A stretch of 64,000 nt of DNA from Apostichopus japonicus. Its lineage: Eukaryota; Echinodermata; Holothuroidea; Aspidochirotida; Stichopodidae. The position numbers were made by a program, and so were the translations under genes. The stretch is from the NCBI RefSeq assembly GCF_037975245.1, contig NC_092562.1:26213054-26277053 (forward strand). Direction: 5' to 3'. Each line of letters opens with the position of its first letter. Positions within the stretch are counted from its first letter, which is position 1. This document shows, one piece after another, positions 13,389 through 25,254 of this stretch. The notes under the pieces were generated by a model. It was given only the letters and a program-made list of their open reading frames with translations, was not told where the DNA came from and did not search any database.

Positions 13389-14401
13389 ACCTTAGTAATC
13401 GTTATCAGTGTGTAGTGGCCAAGAACCACGCCTCCATCCAACCTAAAACGTGTTGTCTGTGGAGTACCTCAGGGGTCAATTCTTGATCCTTTTCTAGTCC
13501 TATTGAACTACCTTGATCGTTCAAGCTATAATATTTGAACGATTCTTTATGCTGACGAAACTAACCAGTTCTGTTCTGGGACACAGACCCATTGTCAATG
13601 AGACTGAAGATGAGTTACATAATGTATTATTGTGGTTTTCATGGCTAACAAAGTTTCTATAAATGTCAGAAAAACAACAGTTCTGTGATGTTCGCTACTC
13701 GCAACAAGTCCATTCCATCGAGCTGCAAGGGAGTTAATATCTTCAAAGATCCATATCAAAGTTTATCATGTTGCTAAACTCTTAATGTGTTTATACATTG
13801 ATAATAATTCATTTTGGTAACACCACATTGATTATGTGTACAGCCAAATTTGTTAAGAAGTCGGTATTCTCAACAGACTAAGATTTTACCTGTCAAATTG
13901 AATTCTCCATGATGTTTATAATAACATTATACTTATCTTGCTGTAATTCTGCCTGGACTATCAACTATCCTTCGATCGTAACTGCAGAAACTTCATTTTC
14001 TTCTAAAGAGCTGCTCTCTTACTCACATCATTCATTGTTTCCGTTACCTTCAACCTCGTCAATATTTATGACATCAACAGGCATCAATCTGTAATTTTAT
14101 GTTCCAAATTTGTACTATGATGGGGCTCTACCTAAGTATTACAACCTCTTTTATCCAATCGTTTTTCCATACACAACCAACACAGTATAGATCCTGCAGC
14201 TCTCCCTTCATCACTGGACATCATTTGGATACCACTCACCATTGTCTCTGTTTCAAAGATCCTGCATCTTAAGATCTGGAACTCAATCTGCTTTGCATAA
14301 CATTGTTAACTTTAAAGCTTTTTACAAAGGCTTTGAAAGTATTCAAACCGTTTCCTGCCTTTTCTCCTGTGTTATTTTCTTATTCGCTTGCCGGTAATTA
14401 A

Positions 14402-14454
14402 GCTAATATCATGAGAAGTATTGCTTCTCAGCCTTTTGGCTAAGATCATGTGTA
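14402..14454 (+). repeat. Left end of the U2-snRNA-derived tandem array
   Basis: One partial and one nearly full unit remain left of the transposon that splits the array. The full unit contains CTTCTCAGCCTTTTGGCTAA, matching the first stem-loop of U2 snRNA apart from one base. It starts immediately after a stop codon in the LINE frame. Confidence 0.85.
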
Positions 14455-14901
14455 CTCTCTTAAAATGTTAGACTGAAGAATTCAGTCTTCTTTGAGACTG
14501 AAATTTTTTTCAGTGTTATACACTGAGTTTAGACTGAGAAACACTCTACTTAGACTGTATTATCAGTTACACCGTTCAGTCGCTGTTTTGGACTGACTTT
14601 ATTAACCAATCAGCTAATCACATGTGGCATGTCATCTTACCATTTTCAGTCTCTGTATTCCACTGAAAAATGTATCCAATCAGAGAACAGAAATGCGCCT
14701 ACGTCATCCGAAAACTTGCAAATACGCCGCACAAAAATAAGTGTGACAACGAGCGCTACAACTTGTGTACATATATACTACTATATTCTTCGCTTAGCCA
14801 GGTACTCGCTGTACTGTACGTACGCACGCCGTACACACAGCTAGGCATGAACGAGACAGACGACCGTATGTCTAAGCTAGAGTAAAGGTTATAAATTAGC
14901 A

Positions 14902-14971
14902 ATGGCTGAGTCTTTAAGAACTTTTCTTACAAATAAAGGTTTCCACGAAGAAGTGATAACAGTGTTCGAGG
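14902..14971 (+). CDS. Possible first coding exon, SAM-domain-like start
   Basis: An ATG in a good start context (GCAATGG) opens a 23-codon segment MAESLRTFLTNKGF followed by HEEVITVFE, then a GTATGT donor. The pattern of a short helix, GF/GL, E-E-x-I and F-E resembles the first two helices of sterile alpha motif domains, which are found in some multi-copy transposon-borne proteins. I found no matching exon 2, so this is tentative. It may be the start of the gene carried by the surrounding transposon. Confidence 0.3.
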
Positions 14972-15129
14972 GTATGTATGTATGTTTTTTGTTGTTTTCC
15001 AATTAATACAGAATAAAAGCTTGGCAGATCGTAACGTTAGTTATTCTAGGCTTGTGCGCGAGGTAGGCCTAGCTAGGCTGTACTATAGCAAATAGGGCCT
15101 AGGCTGTTGTTATAATTGGTGGGGCCTAT

Positions 15130-15700
15130 TAACACGATCGTCGGGCGAATAAGCACGCCGGTCCTGCATATGTACCCGATCGTCGGGCAAATCAGCCCGC
15201 CTGTCCTGCATATGTACCCGATCGTCGGGCGAATAAGCACGCTTGTCCTGCAGTATGTACTCGATCGTCCCAAAATGAATCTAGGCTAGGTTAACCTCAT
15301 AACAAATACTTGGACATAATAATGCTCAAGAAATTGCAAAACACAGTACTATCATGCATAGATTGTAAGCACCCTTAATTATTTGAAAAATGTAGTGACT
15401 GCTACAGCCATTACAGCATGAAGCTATCACGGTACCAGATCGTTGGGCAAATTAGCCCGCCTGTCCTGCATATGAACCCAATCGTCGGGCGAATAAGCAC
15501 GCTTGTCAGGACTGCAATATGTACTCGATCGTCCCAAATGAATCTAGGCTAGGTTAACCTCATAATAAATACTTGAACATAATAATGCTCAAGAAATTGC
15601 AAAACACAGTTCTATTATGCATAGATTGTAAGCACCCTTAATTATTTGAAAAAATGTAGTGACTTCTACAGCCATTACAGCATGAAGCTAACACGATTCT
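15130..15700. repeat. 42-43-bp tandem units and a 265-bp direct duplication
   Basis: Units built on CGATCGTCGGGCGAATAAGC repeat three times (15133-15270). The last two units plus their downstream flank (about 15168-15432) are duplicated directly as 15433-15700. A 66-codon open frame across the units is an artefact of repetition. It lies inside the TA-flanked transposon. Confidence 0.8.
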
Positions 15701-18700
15701 GTTAAACCATTACCATTGTATTTAAATCATGTGGAAACTGGAAAAGAATTGGTATGCTTTTGTTATTTTATTAAACATATAGTGGGCCATCAGTCTTTAT
15801 TATAAGATTTTACAGTAATATTACCATTCACTAATGTTATGAAATCAGTTTCTTTTACAAGCAGATAGACATATTAGTGAAATCAGTAGGCTAAAATGTA
15901 AATCATATTCCTTGTTCACTGGTTTTCTATGCTGATGTAATGGAATCAGGAGATGTCATGAACAATTTATCCTTAAAAAGAGAAATTTCTGAAAACAACT
16001 AACAACAAACCTTGCTTGGTAACCATGTACCTGCCAAAATCAACATGATAACCCATAAATGTTACTGTAGGTTGAATTTGAATCCACCTTCACATAACAC
16101 ATCTCACCCGCCATGGATGACATATTGCTGCCTATCGTGAATTGATATATCTCCTTTGTACAATGCCAGTCATGTTCTTGTTTCTCCATTCTCTCCTAAA
16201 TATTATTCTAGTCTAGTCTCTCTACCTCTCAACATATCTTTTTTTAAGAATGTTTTGATTTATACCATATTGCTTGTCCTTTATCACATTTATTTTTATC
16301 TTCACCAAACAGGAGGGCACAGATATTGAGAGTGCAGCACAGGGCAGACAAGGACAATATTGACAGCCTTTCATCCTATCTCTCGGACCAGAATTGAACC
16401 CCAAACAATTCTTCATTGTGGCAGATAAACTGGCCATTCCAGCTGGGACAGAGGCGTAGAACATACATTTAACATAGACTATGCTCCCCCTCTACAACAC
16501 TAGTTTTGTGTATGGAATTTTGCAACCAACAGAAGTGAAGTCTCTCGTCCGTATCCATGCCACATCTATAAGGGCAGCCAGCATGGAGTTACTTCAAGGA
16601 GTGAATGTTACTTTTTTATTGCTCTGTAGTCCGGAACCACGTGTGTCAGCATGGAGTAGCTTTAAAAGGGTGTGAAGACTCGCGCAAAAAGAACGTCTAA
16701 TGCCGGTAATCTGACCTAGTTTCGAATGAGGTGTAACAGAAGTGTTAGACACTGCCATCGATCCCAGAAAATACAAACACAGCTTGCTACCGTCGGTAAT
16801 TAGACACTAGTGTACAGTCAGTACATACAGCTACGGTCAATACCCACATTACAGTGTATAAACGATACAGCGATGAACATCTCAGGTCCAGCTAAAGATA
16901 TCAAGGTATCACGTTTCATTACTGTCTGTCTTTTTTAGCGACACGAACAAACATCACTTGCAAGCAACAGAAAGTTAACTTTTTCAGATGGCTGCATGCT
17001 GTTTGGGACAAATCTTCAATGCCTTTAAGGAGTAACTAACACATACCCTAAAACGTTAAATTGATTACCCGGAGTTTAAAAACAGTTTTATATGAATAGG
17101 GAGGGCTCCAGAAATAAATATTTAATTGATTTTTGGTTTTTAAAAATGTTTTTTAATGATACTGATCTAATTATGAATGTAATTAAACAAACACCTAGTT
17201 GCCAAAAAAACTTTGTTGTATGATTTTTCGAGCATGTTATTTTAATGTTTACTTTAATGTTCCTACATTTCACTGCACTCACTATGTTGAAGGTTTATTT
17301 AATTAAGCAATTAATTAAGCTAATATTATTTATTGTGCACAATATTCCATAATTTGTTCCATGAAAAGTAAGTAACCTGATTATTATAAAGTCAGTAACT
17401 GTAGAAAATTCCATTTGAGAATGTCCTTTCCTCATTATTCCCCCCCCCCCATTTTTTTTAAATTTTAGTGATGTAATGAGTCAAAACTGTTTTCAATTTT
17501 TTAGTCGACTCTCGAGTGACATTTCTTTTTCAGCTAGAGGCCGACATTAAAGGATTCACGTGAGATAATTTATAAAACTTTAAAATTTGATTGAAATCCC
17601 AATCAAAATCACTATATATGATTACTATCAGAAAGTTAAGAAATAATTGAGGGTGGTATAATAGTCACATGTACTGTTTTTGCATACAAATTTGCTTTAT
17701 ATGAATGCCATATCATGAAATCGTGAATGCATTATATAATAGTTCATGTTTATCAAATAGCCATTATGAAGTTTGTGCCATTCTGTCAACTGCTTGCTTG
17801 TAACATTTTGTTTTGTGTGTGCTGGATAATGACTTTCAGCAATCGCCAATCTATATCATTGAAACACAAAGTATTAAATGTTCACTGCACTGATATATAG
17901 TTTGACCATTCCTAATATTTATAAATAACCTGCTGAAAATTTGTCATATGTTTCCCCCATTTTGAAATCATTCTAAGAAAATTTTTGCTACTATACATTA
18001 ATGATTCACAACTGGAAAAAAGGCAATGTACCAGATCCATTGCACTATCGTCGTGTTTCCATCCTATCCCTTTTGTAAAGGCAGGATCGTATAGTTACTA
18101 TATCCTTTACAGTGGAAAATTTAAAGTTCAGTGAGATCGGGAGATGGGATCAGCTGGGTATATAACCACTCAATTTACAGCTGTGTTGTCAATGAATTCC
18201 AGGGTATTACCACCTGGTGGTGACATACAAAGAATTGAAAGTGCTTTCTGTTACAGTGGTGTTGCCAGACATTTGAATCTTGGTTGGTGATATGTCTATT
18301 TGTGAATTCCTTCTCGGGGGAGGGGTTGCCCAGGCCACCCATTGGCGACACCACTGATCTGTTCTCAGCTCACCTAATCCTTTCCAAAAAAATTAAAGAA
18401 CATTTTAGATCCAGGCCCAATTCAAGCAGAAATTTGACAGATTAATATTGAACTGAAAATATGTCACTGTTATGTAAAGTATCTTTATAATTTGAACGTT
18501 TGTTGCAAAGATAACATGTTTTGTTGAACATCCCTTAGAATATTGTAGTTTTGATTTCTGTTTTTTTTTAATATATTAAAAATTATATAAGAATATATAA
18601 GTGGGATGGGAATAAAATTACTGTTCGGTGGATATTGACAATTATATTTCTTGATGGAATACCATTTTTAATGTACTTTGTGTGTGACTGTCACAATGAT

Positions 18701-19232
18701 TTTCTGGTCTTTATAGCCTAACATGATTGGATGTGAAGGTGAAGTCACTCCATGAAGTAGCACCTTTCAGTAAATTCCCCTGCATTAACAGATCATTGAA
18801 TGTTGTCTTGATGACCTTAACTGCATCTTTATTGAAGAATTCCAGCACTTAGCCAACACGGAGGATCTATAGAAAAGCTTGTTCAATCCAGAATTTGCAA
18901 TTTATAAAATTGACAGTATAGCTGTGATGTGTAATAATTCAGTCTAAAGGACCGACTGTTCAGTCTGATATCAGTCTAATAGACTGAAAGTATTCAATCT
19001 TATTAAGACTGGTGCTGCAATAAATCAGTCTAAACTGCTGACTGTTCAGTCTAAAGTGGTTTGATTTTCAGTCTATTAGACTGAAGAGTATTTAGTCTAA
19101 TTAAGACTGACCTTCAGTCTTTACATTTCAGACTGGAATTCAGTCTAAGTAGTCTGATCCCTTATCCCATCCATCATTAGACTGAAATTTCAGTCGATTG
19201 GACTGAAATTTCAGTCTCTCATTTTAAGAGAG

Positions 19233-20243
19233 TAGTATCGCTTCTCGGCCTTTGGCTAAGATGACGTTTAGTATCGATTCTCGGCCTTTTGGCTATGATA
19301 ATGTGCAATATATATACTCAGCCTTTCAGCTAAGATCATGTGAAGCAACTTTTCTCGGCCTTTTAGCTAAAATGACGTGTAGTATCGCTCCTCGGCCTTT
19401 TGGCTAAGATCATGTGTAGTATCGATTATCGTCCTTTTGGCTAAGTTCCTATGTAGTATCGATTATCGGCCTTTTGGCTAAGATCATGTGTAGTATCGAT
19501 TATCGTCCTTTTGGCTAAGTTCCTATGTAGTATCGATTATCGGCCTTTTGGCTAAGATCATGTGTAGTATCGATTATCGGCCTTTTGGCTAAGTTCCTAT
19601 GTAGTATCGATTATCGGCCTTTTGGCTAAGATCATGTGTAGTATCGATTATCGGCCTTTTGGCTAAGTTCCTATGTAGTATCGATTATCGGCCTTTTGGC
19701 TAAGATCATGTGTAGTATCGATTATCGGCCTTTTTGCTAAGATCATGTGAATTACGATCGTTTCTCTGCCTTTTAGCTAAGATCATGTGAAGTATCGCTT
19801 CTGTGCCTTTAGCTAAGATGACGTGTAGTATCGATTCTCGGCCTTTTGGCTAAGATCATGTGTAGTATCGCTTCTCGGCCTTTTTGCTAAGATCATGTGA
19901 ATTACGATCGTTTCTCTGCCTTTTAGCTAAGATCATGTGAAGTATCGCTTCTGTGCCTTTAGCTAAGACGACGTGTAGTATCGATTCTCGGCCTTTTGGC
20001 TAAGATCATGTGTAGTATCGATTCTCTGCCTTTTTGCTAAGATCATGTGAATTACGATCGTTTCTCTGCCTTTTAGCTAAGATCATGTGAAGTATCGCTT
20101 CTGTGCCTTTAGCTAAGATGACGTGTAGTATCGATTCTCTGCCTTTTTGCTAAGATCATGTGTAAATATCGCTTCTCGGCCTGTTATCTAAGATCATGTG
20201 AAGTATCGCTTCTCAGTCTTTCGGCTAAGATCATATGTAGTAT
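19233..20243 (+). repeat. U2-snRNA 5'-end tandem array with higher-order repeats
   Basis: About 27 head-to-tail units of 36-40 bp, consensus starting AGTATCGATTCTCGGCC and running through TTTTGGCTAAGATCATGTGT. This matches nucleotides 1 to about 37 of U2 snRNA: the 5' stem-loop I and the GUAGUA branch-point-recognition segment, which is recreated at every unit junction. Two levels of order are visible. Units at 19380-19690 alternate AAGATCATGTGT and AAGTTCCTATGT types as a 74-bp dimer. From 19751 a 150-bp four-unit block beginning ATTACGATCG recurs at 19901 and 20051. No intact U2 gene is present. There are no spacers, so it is not a CRISPR. The last unit runs into the 350-bp body listed next. 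Confidence 0.9.
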
Positions 20244-20558
20244 TATGTTCCCCTTCTAGAGGAATCGTGATACACATCTAAAGATGATCACATCGTCACA
20301 GTCTCGATGCGAGGGGACTGGGTTTAGAGCGGAACAGTCGGTACGTTGTTTGGTTTTTCGTGCCCAGGTTTTCCCTAGTTCACTGTAGCGTGATTTTGTA
20401 AAGATTTGGGATATATATTGGGGTGGACAGGGTGGGTGTCAGCTCTTAAATACATCTTTTTTTTTTTTTACTTTTGACTCTTTTTTCCTTGCTCTTCGGG
20501 CTTTTCTATTCCACCAGGTTTCTTATTAAACTTTCTTAGTAGTCTCCTCAATTATTCA
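20202..20558 (+). repeat. U2-headed dispersed repeat, copy 1
   Basis: A U2-like head is followed by a body with GTTCCCCTT...AGGGGACTGGG, able to form a short hairpin, then TTTGTAAAGATTTGGGATA, a T-rich run and TCTATTCCACCAGG. The same arrangement occurs at 31905-32274 and 54171-54449 with a single U2-like head. SINEs with snRNA-derived heads are a known class, which this resembles. It could equally be the 3' untranslated region of the adjacent LINE family. No clear polymerase III box is seen. Confidence 0.7.
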
Positions 20559-21385
20559 TGTATATTTTCACATGTACTACTGTTTGTGATTTAAGACCTC
20601 TGTGATGTTATGTAATATCAGTATGTTTATTCTCGTTATTATAGACTAACCTGACCTCATTGTAAATTTCATTATTACGATTGATTGATAGATGGAAATA
20701 TAATCGAATATGCTATACTTTATTAAACATAATATGGTTATACCTCACCTTCGGTCACCACATATTCACCTCACCTAACACAGAACGAAGTTTTTGAATT
20801 GATTTTGATTAAAAACAACTAATTTTGTAAAAAGTTCTTCTTTTTCAATAGAAAGTTTCAGTTAACGTCATGCAAATGATTCATACTAACCAGTTTGTCA
20901 ATCAAAGTGTCATGTCGACGACATTTTGTGAAGTGAATAGAAGCATAAACTATACTTCATAAGTAGGTTTCATTTATAAAAACCTATAGAATTATATATT
21001 ACGTTAATTGCATAGTCTAAATTGGTAATGTTGTAGACACAAATGATATTGTGTAAATATATACTTTTGGGGTGTACAAACATATAGGCCTACACGCATT
21101 TTTTAGAAGTCAAATTATAATTAACATTACTTTCCTACGAACGTTTGATATTTAAACTGTTGATTAAATACTAAACGATCTCTGTGTAAGATACAACGTG
21201 AGTTGTATGCATGACATAATTGGTTCAAATTTAAATTCCATAGAATAAAATAAATTTGTGTAAGTTCCTTATCATGTTTACAATATACGTTATCATAAAA
21301 TGAGGGTGCATATTAAAACTATATATGATATGTAGGCGTTCAAGCAAAAACAAAATTCCATGATGTCAACTTGTGTTGTAAACTC
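20202..21385. repeat. Segmental duplication, copy A
   Basis: This 1.2-kb stretch aligns, with about 10-20 per cent divergence by eye, to the pieces of 54171-57480 that remain after the insertions there are removed. Shared landmarks include TGATTTAAGACCTC, TTACGATTGATTGAT, GTGTCAATCAAAGTGTCATG (with minor changes) and CCATGATGTCAACTTGTGTT. Copy A lacks the hAT insertion at 55536-56833 and so supplies the empty site. Confidence 0.8.
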
Positions 21386-21682
21386 GACGTAAACCAGTTA
21401 AATTCGAGATACTTTTAAGTCATTGCTGTAAACAATTTTACGAGTGTTCATGTTTGCTAGTGCGAGCGTGTGTCTTAAATGTTGCGTTTGTGTTGAACAA
21501 AGGCCGTAAACAAATAACATTCGACTTTACCATAAATTGACCGTTAGCCTTCGTCATAATAACGAGCGTACTATGTTTTGGTCAATATTCCAGTAAATCT
21601 AATCAGAGAAAAAAGAGAAAGGTTTGAGGATCCAAACAATAACCGAAAACGACTCGTGGGTGCGTGATGACATTTGACTGTT

Positions 21683-22723
21683 ATGCTACTCGCCCACTTC
21701 CACGATGTTAAACACGATGTATAACGAGCTCTGGTTGATCGTAGTCACTAAGAGAATCCAAGAAATTCCTGCACATCTAATCTGTGCTACTAGTAAAGCA
21801 CGAGTTCACCAAGGGTACAGTACGAACTGTGTTCGAGCCTACCACGAGCATGCACGTTTTGACTACGAGAAAGCACGACCTTTAAACGACCTTAATACGA
21901 CCTTAATACAAGCTTAGTACGCTCTCTACGCGCTCAACACGACCAAGGAACGATATATACGTTTTCGATACGTTCTCTGCGGACCCGGTCTTTCAACGGG
22001 CCAAAATTGGCTCTTCCTTGGGCTCCTGCGTAACTGGGGAAGAAGCTTGGCCCCCAGGGTCCCCCGCGCCCCCTTATCTTGGGTGGCATAGTTCTACTGA
22101 TGCGGTGTGAATCTGCTGTTATGATGAAACTCGCTGAACACTTGCTTCACACTGGTGGTAGGGGCGACGAGAGTCTGGTTATTACCACGTGACCATTTCC
22201 ACGCCATTGAAATGAGCTCGTGATAATCACTTGTTGAGCACGTGATTATCATGACAGGCACGCACTAAGCTCGTAGTAAACTTGTAGTAAACTCGAGTTG
22301 AAGTCTAGTAAAGGACGTGTGAAGGACGTATTCTGCTTATTTATCAACGTACTGACCTCGTGTTTAGCTCGTACTAATCGTGTACATCGTGAATACCTCG
22401 TATTATGTACGTACCGAAAATCGTTCAACGAGGGGATCGCGTGCACTGCACGAGCAACACGTGTCAAACACGACGTATCACGAACACAGCACGATGTATC
22501 ACGAACACAACAAGTGCATATTTAGCTGACACAGGATGTCGCTAAAAGTTCTGAGCATGCTTAAAACTTTTGGGCTGTTCGCCAACAAGCACGATCTGTT
22601 CAGGATGTGTCACGACGAATGCCGTGCTTATCACGAGATTGGTACGTGCTGGGGGCGATATGTCAAGACCTCAGGAGCTCTTTATACATCGTGTTTAACA
22701 TCGTGGAAGTGGGCGAGTAGCAT
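21683..22723. mobile_element. Foldback-type TIR element rich in CACGA/TCGTG
   Basis: Inverted repeats of 49 bp (21683-21731 and 22675-22723) differ at one position and begin ATGCTACTCGCCCACTTCC. The inner arms are crowded with degenerate CACGA, ACGAGC and TCGTG words. The centre (about 21960-22200) is GC-richer and unrelated. No target duplication could be resolved and no long frame suggests a transposase, so I class it only as a non-autonomous inverted-repeat element. Confidence 0.7.
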
Positions 22724-24606
22724 TTCTTCAACGTCGAAGCAGGCATTCTAGGATCGGGGTCTCAATTGATCTTCTACGAGGGCCAGCGAGAAACATTGAT
22801 TGGGCTTAGGGCAAGAGGGAACCACCACCCCTGACTTTACCCAGACTGAGCAACGCACATGGTAGGAGGAAGGGTGCCTAGACCAAAGTCCTTTATTTAA
22901 TGACAATTTACCAAATTAATATAGTTCTATGAGACGCGTGTTTGTGGGTAAAAACCGAAATCTTTCGCGGACCGGATTTGGCTCACGGGAAGGCTATTAG
23001 AACCATTGATGCAGGAGGGTTAGCATTTCAAACAATTGATATATGTCACATAAGTGGATGCAAAATTCCTGGTGTTGATATGCTTCACTGTGTGCATTGG
23101 AGCACCTGTATCGCATATAACGAGTAACTAAATTCCGGGTTTCTCGGCTCCTTATTGTTGGTATGTTTCACCGAGATATATCGGAATACCTGGGCTTACA
23201 AATTGTAAGAGCCGTTACGTCATATTAGATTCGTGTTTTTTTGTTGTTGCAAAGTTGATGTTAGGGTGGGGTACAGGAAAGTTAGTCAGTTGCATTCCAT
23301 CTGGTAACGATATCACGTCGGGCAGAGAGGTAGTTTCTCCGTTATTGAGAACGGGAGTTAGCATATTCATAAAAAGGCAATGAGGTCTTAAATTTTGTTA
23401 GTATAATATTGTCACTGAGGACAATTTTGCGTATACTTGTTATTGAGAACAAGCCGCTACAATACCGTATATTCTCGACGCACGTGCTTTATTCGTTTAG
23501 TGTGACAAGCGGAGGTTGCTGTATAGTAAACCAGATTACGGGCAGGCGACCCCCAATAATCTGTGAGTATTCTAAGTATTAATGTAAAATTGGTATATTC
23601 TAGGACCACATTAAATGAGGGAGTGTCATCATTTCGTAAATTTATTTGTAAGTAAACTGTATGATCCAAAGTGCTTGATTTGAAACGAAATTCTTAAAAG
23701 TGGTCGAATAACTAGTAGAAATGCTGAGACTAATACATTTAACGAGAGTTAGTTTCATTTTGTCGCATAATTGGTTTATTCTGAAAAATTTGTAAGATTA
23801 TCTTTAGAAAGCGAAGGAAATGCTGTATCATGTTTACGTTAATGTGTCTCGTAAGGAGTGAGAGTTAAAATGTCCCTTATAAGTTGCGATAAATCAATCG
23901 TAGTTTTGCTTCTGGAAATTGACCGTATGTTTAAAACAAATATTAGGAATGGTTTTGTTCCTCTGTTTGTCTACAGGGTTTTATTTTTGGTGACTCCAAA
24001 ACTAACTGCCTGGGGTCACGGGGGTATTCTTCCGTGCCAATAGATGTGGTCTGGTCCACACTTTTAAGACGCCGGATACAGGTATCCTACCTTTGACACG
24101 TGCCAAAAGCTGAATGGTTTGACTCCGCCTATAGCGACTACCTTGTGGGCGGTGATCTTCTGAAGTCTGTCATAAAGCGTACTATAACAGTGTCAGTTAG
24201 CAAAAAGGGGGTAGGATTCACTGGATAAGTATCCAAGGGGGTGTAGTTATTTTCATATATGCATTTCTTTTATATTTTCTTTTACCAATAATCATTGAAA
24301 TATCTCGTGCAAATAAATCCATGAGAATTAAAAGCAGAGTGTTTGCGTGGTTTCTTGATTATCAATTGAGCGTTACTTTCTAGAAAGGGTCACTATTTGT
24401 CATTTGTGACAATATACAACTCATGAACTCTTCAAATGTAGGTAGTAACCCCAGCTAGGTTCATTAAGTTAGCGACATATTGTAGGCCTACTATAGATTT
24501 ATTGATCAGATATAACAGAAATACACAAATAAGTAGATCTAATTTAACAACTGTATATGGAGCATGTTTTTAACTTACAATGTGCAGTATTGTGAATAAT
24601 ATTATA

Positions 24607-24609
<3 letters not shown>
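22724..24609. other. Unassigned single-copy stretch
   Basis: No family or repeat is recognised. Open frames of 60-75 codons occur on both strands without splice signals or protein-like composition. Confidence 0.4.

Positions 24610-24704
<95 letters not shown>
24610..24704. repeat. (TA)n microsatellite
   Basis: A nearly pure alternating TA run of about 95 bp with one TACA interruption. Confidence 0.95.
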
Positions 24705-24705
<1 letters not shown>

Positions 24706-25254
24706 TATGTATACGTGGCAGATTATAACACGAGAAAACTGATCGTGGAAAATCGCCCAAATAGATAACAATGTGATATTTTAATGACAGTGACATGGCC
24801 AATTTAGCTACATTGTGTATAGCCTATGTGTGCAGGTAGTATTTTCATAGCATGATTCCGTAATTAAATATAGGTCTGTTTTTTGCATAGGCAATGACCT
24901 TTTAGTGTGCAGTTATGCTATAGACCAAAGACAGAATCGGTTTTTACAGACCCGATTTGTGGATTGACTTTGTGGACATAACTCGATGTGAGACTTAATA
25001 ATTTCTTCAAACAAACTGTGCGCACATTAGTTTAATTGGTCAGTCACGCATGATACATACAAGATATTTATGCATGCAAGCATTATCACGGCTACAACCT
25101 ATGACGCGCAAACACCTTCTTGAACTCGATAAAATGTCATACCTGAATTTGCTGACGCAGCACAATATCCTCAGACACTGCGGAGTTGTGTCAGACACCG
25201 TTACGCCCAAAAAATGAATTTAGGGCGTTTTTGACTTTGAAAAAGAAGTGATCA

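Larger units (their letters stand above)
12235..14401 (+). pseudogene. CR1/L2-like LINE reverse transcriptase relic, split by hAT insertion
   Basis: Fragments of a non-LTR retrotransposon ORF2 can be read in order once the 12362-13388 insertion is removed. Left of it is FATLEQNFLLSK and HWFRNYLS; right of it follow QCVV, then GVPQGSIL (from 13462) and the catalytic box read as YADE instead of YADD (about 13547). The C-terminal region has LSCCNSAW and, near 14250-14345, a WNS...FKAFTKAL-like end. Several frameshifts and stops break the frame, so it is dead. One reading frame stops with TAA at 14399-14401, exactly where U2-like tandem units begin. The motifs fit the CR1/L2/Jockey group of endonuclease LINEs rather than the R2 group. 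Confidence 0.8.
14455..19232. mobile_element. 4.8-kb TA-flanked DNA transposon inserted in a U2-like unit
   Basis: The ends are inverted repeats CTCTCTTAAAATG(TT/AG)AGACTGAA, about 21 of 23 matching, and the target dinucleotide TA is duplicated (14453-14454 and 19233-19234). Without the insertion the target reads ATGTGTAGTATCG, exactly a U2-unit junction, which proves the boundaries. Both subterminal regions are packed with AGACTGAA/TTCAGTCT words and palindromes such as ACTGAAATTTCAGTC (14460-14590 and 18940-19215). TA duplication suggests the Tc1/mariner group in a broad sense, but the dense subterminal repeats are atypical. No complete transposase is seen; one plausible first exon is at 14902-14971. 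Confidence 0.75.

Noticed and set aside
15073-15273. Repetitive 66-codon frame
   Set aside because: Produced by the 42-43-bp tandem units, not conserved in the neighbouring duplicate.
19233-20243. CRISPR-like regular short repeats
   Set aside because: Units are directly adjacent with no spacers, match U2 snRNA and lie in intron-containing eukaryotic DNA.
20202-20558. Full U2 snRNA gene
   Set aside because: Only the first 37 or so nucleotides match U2; the following sequence is not U2 stem II-IV or the Sm site.
24580-24802. Ile-Tyr repeat proteins
   Set aside because: Translation of the (TA)n microsatellite.
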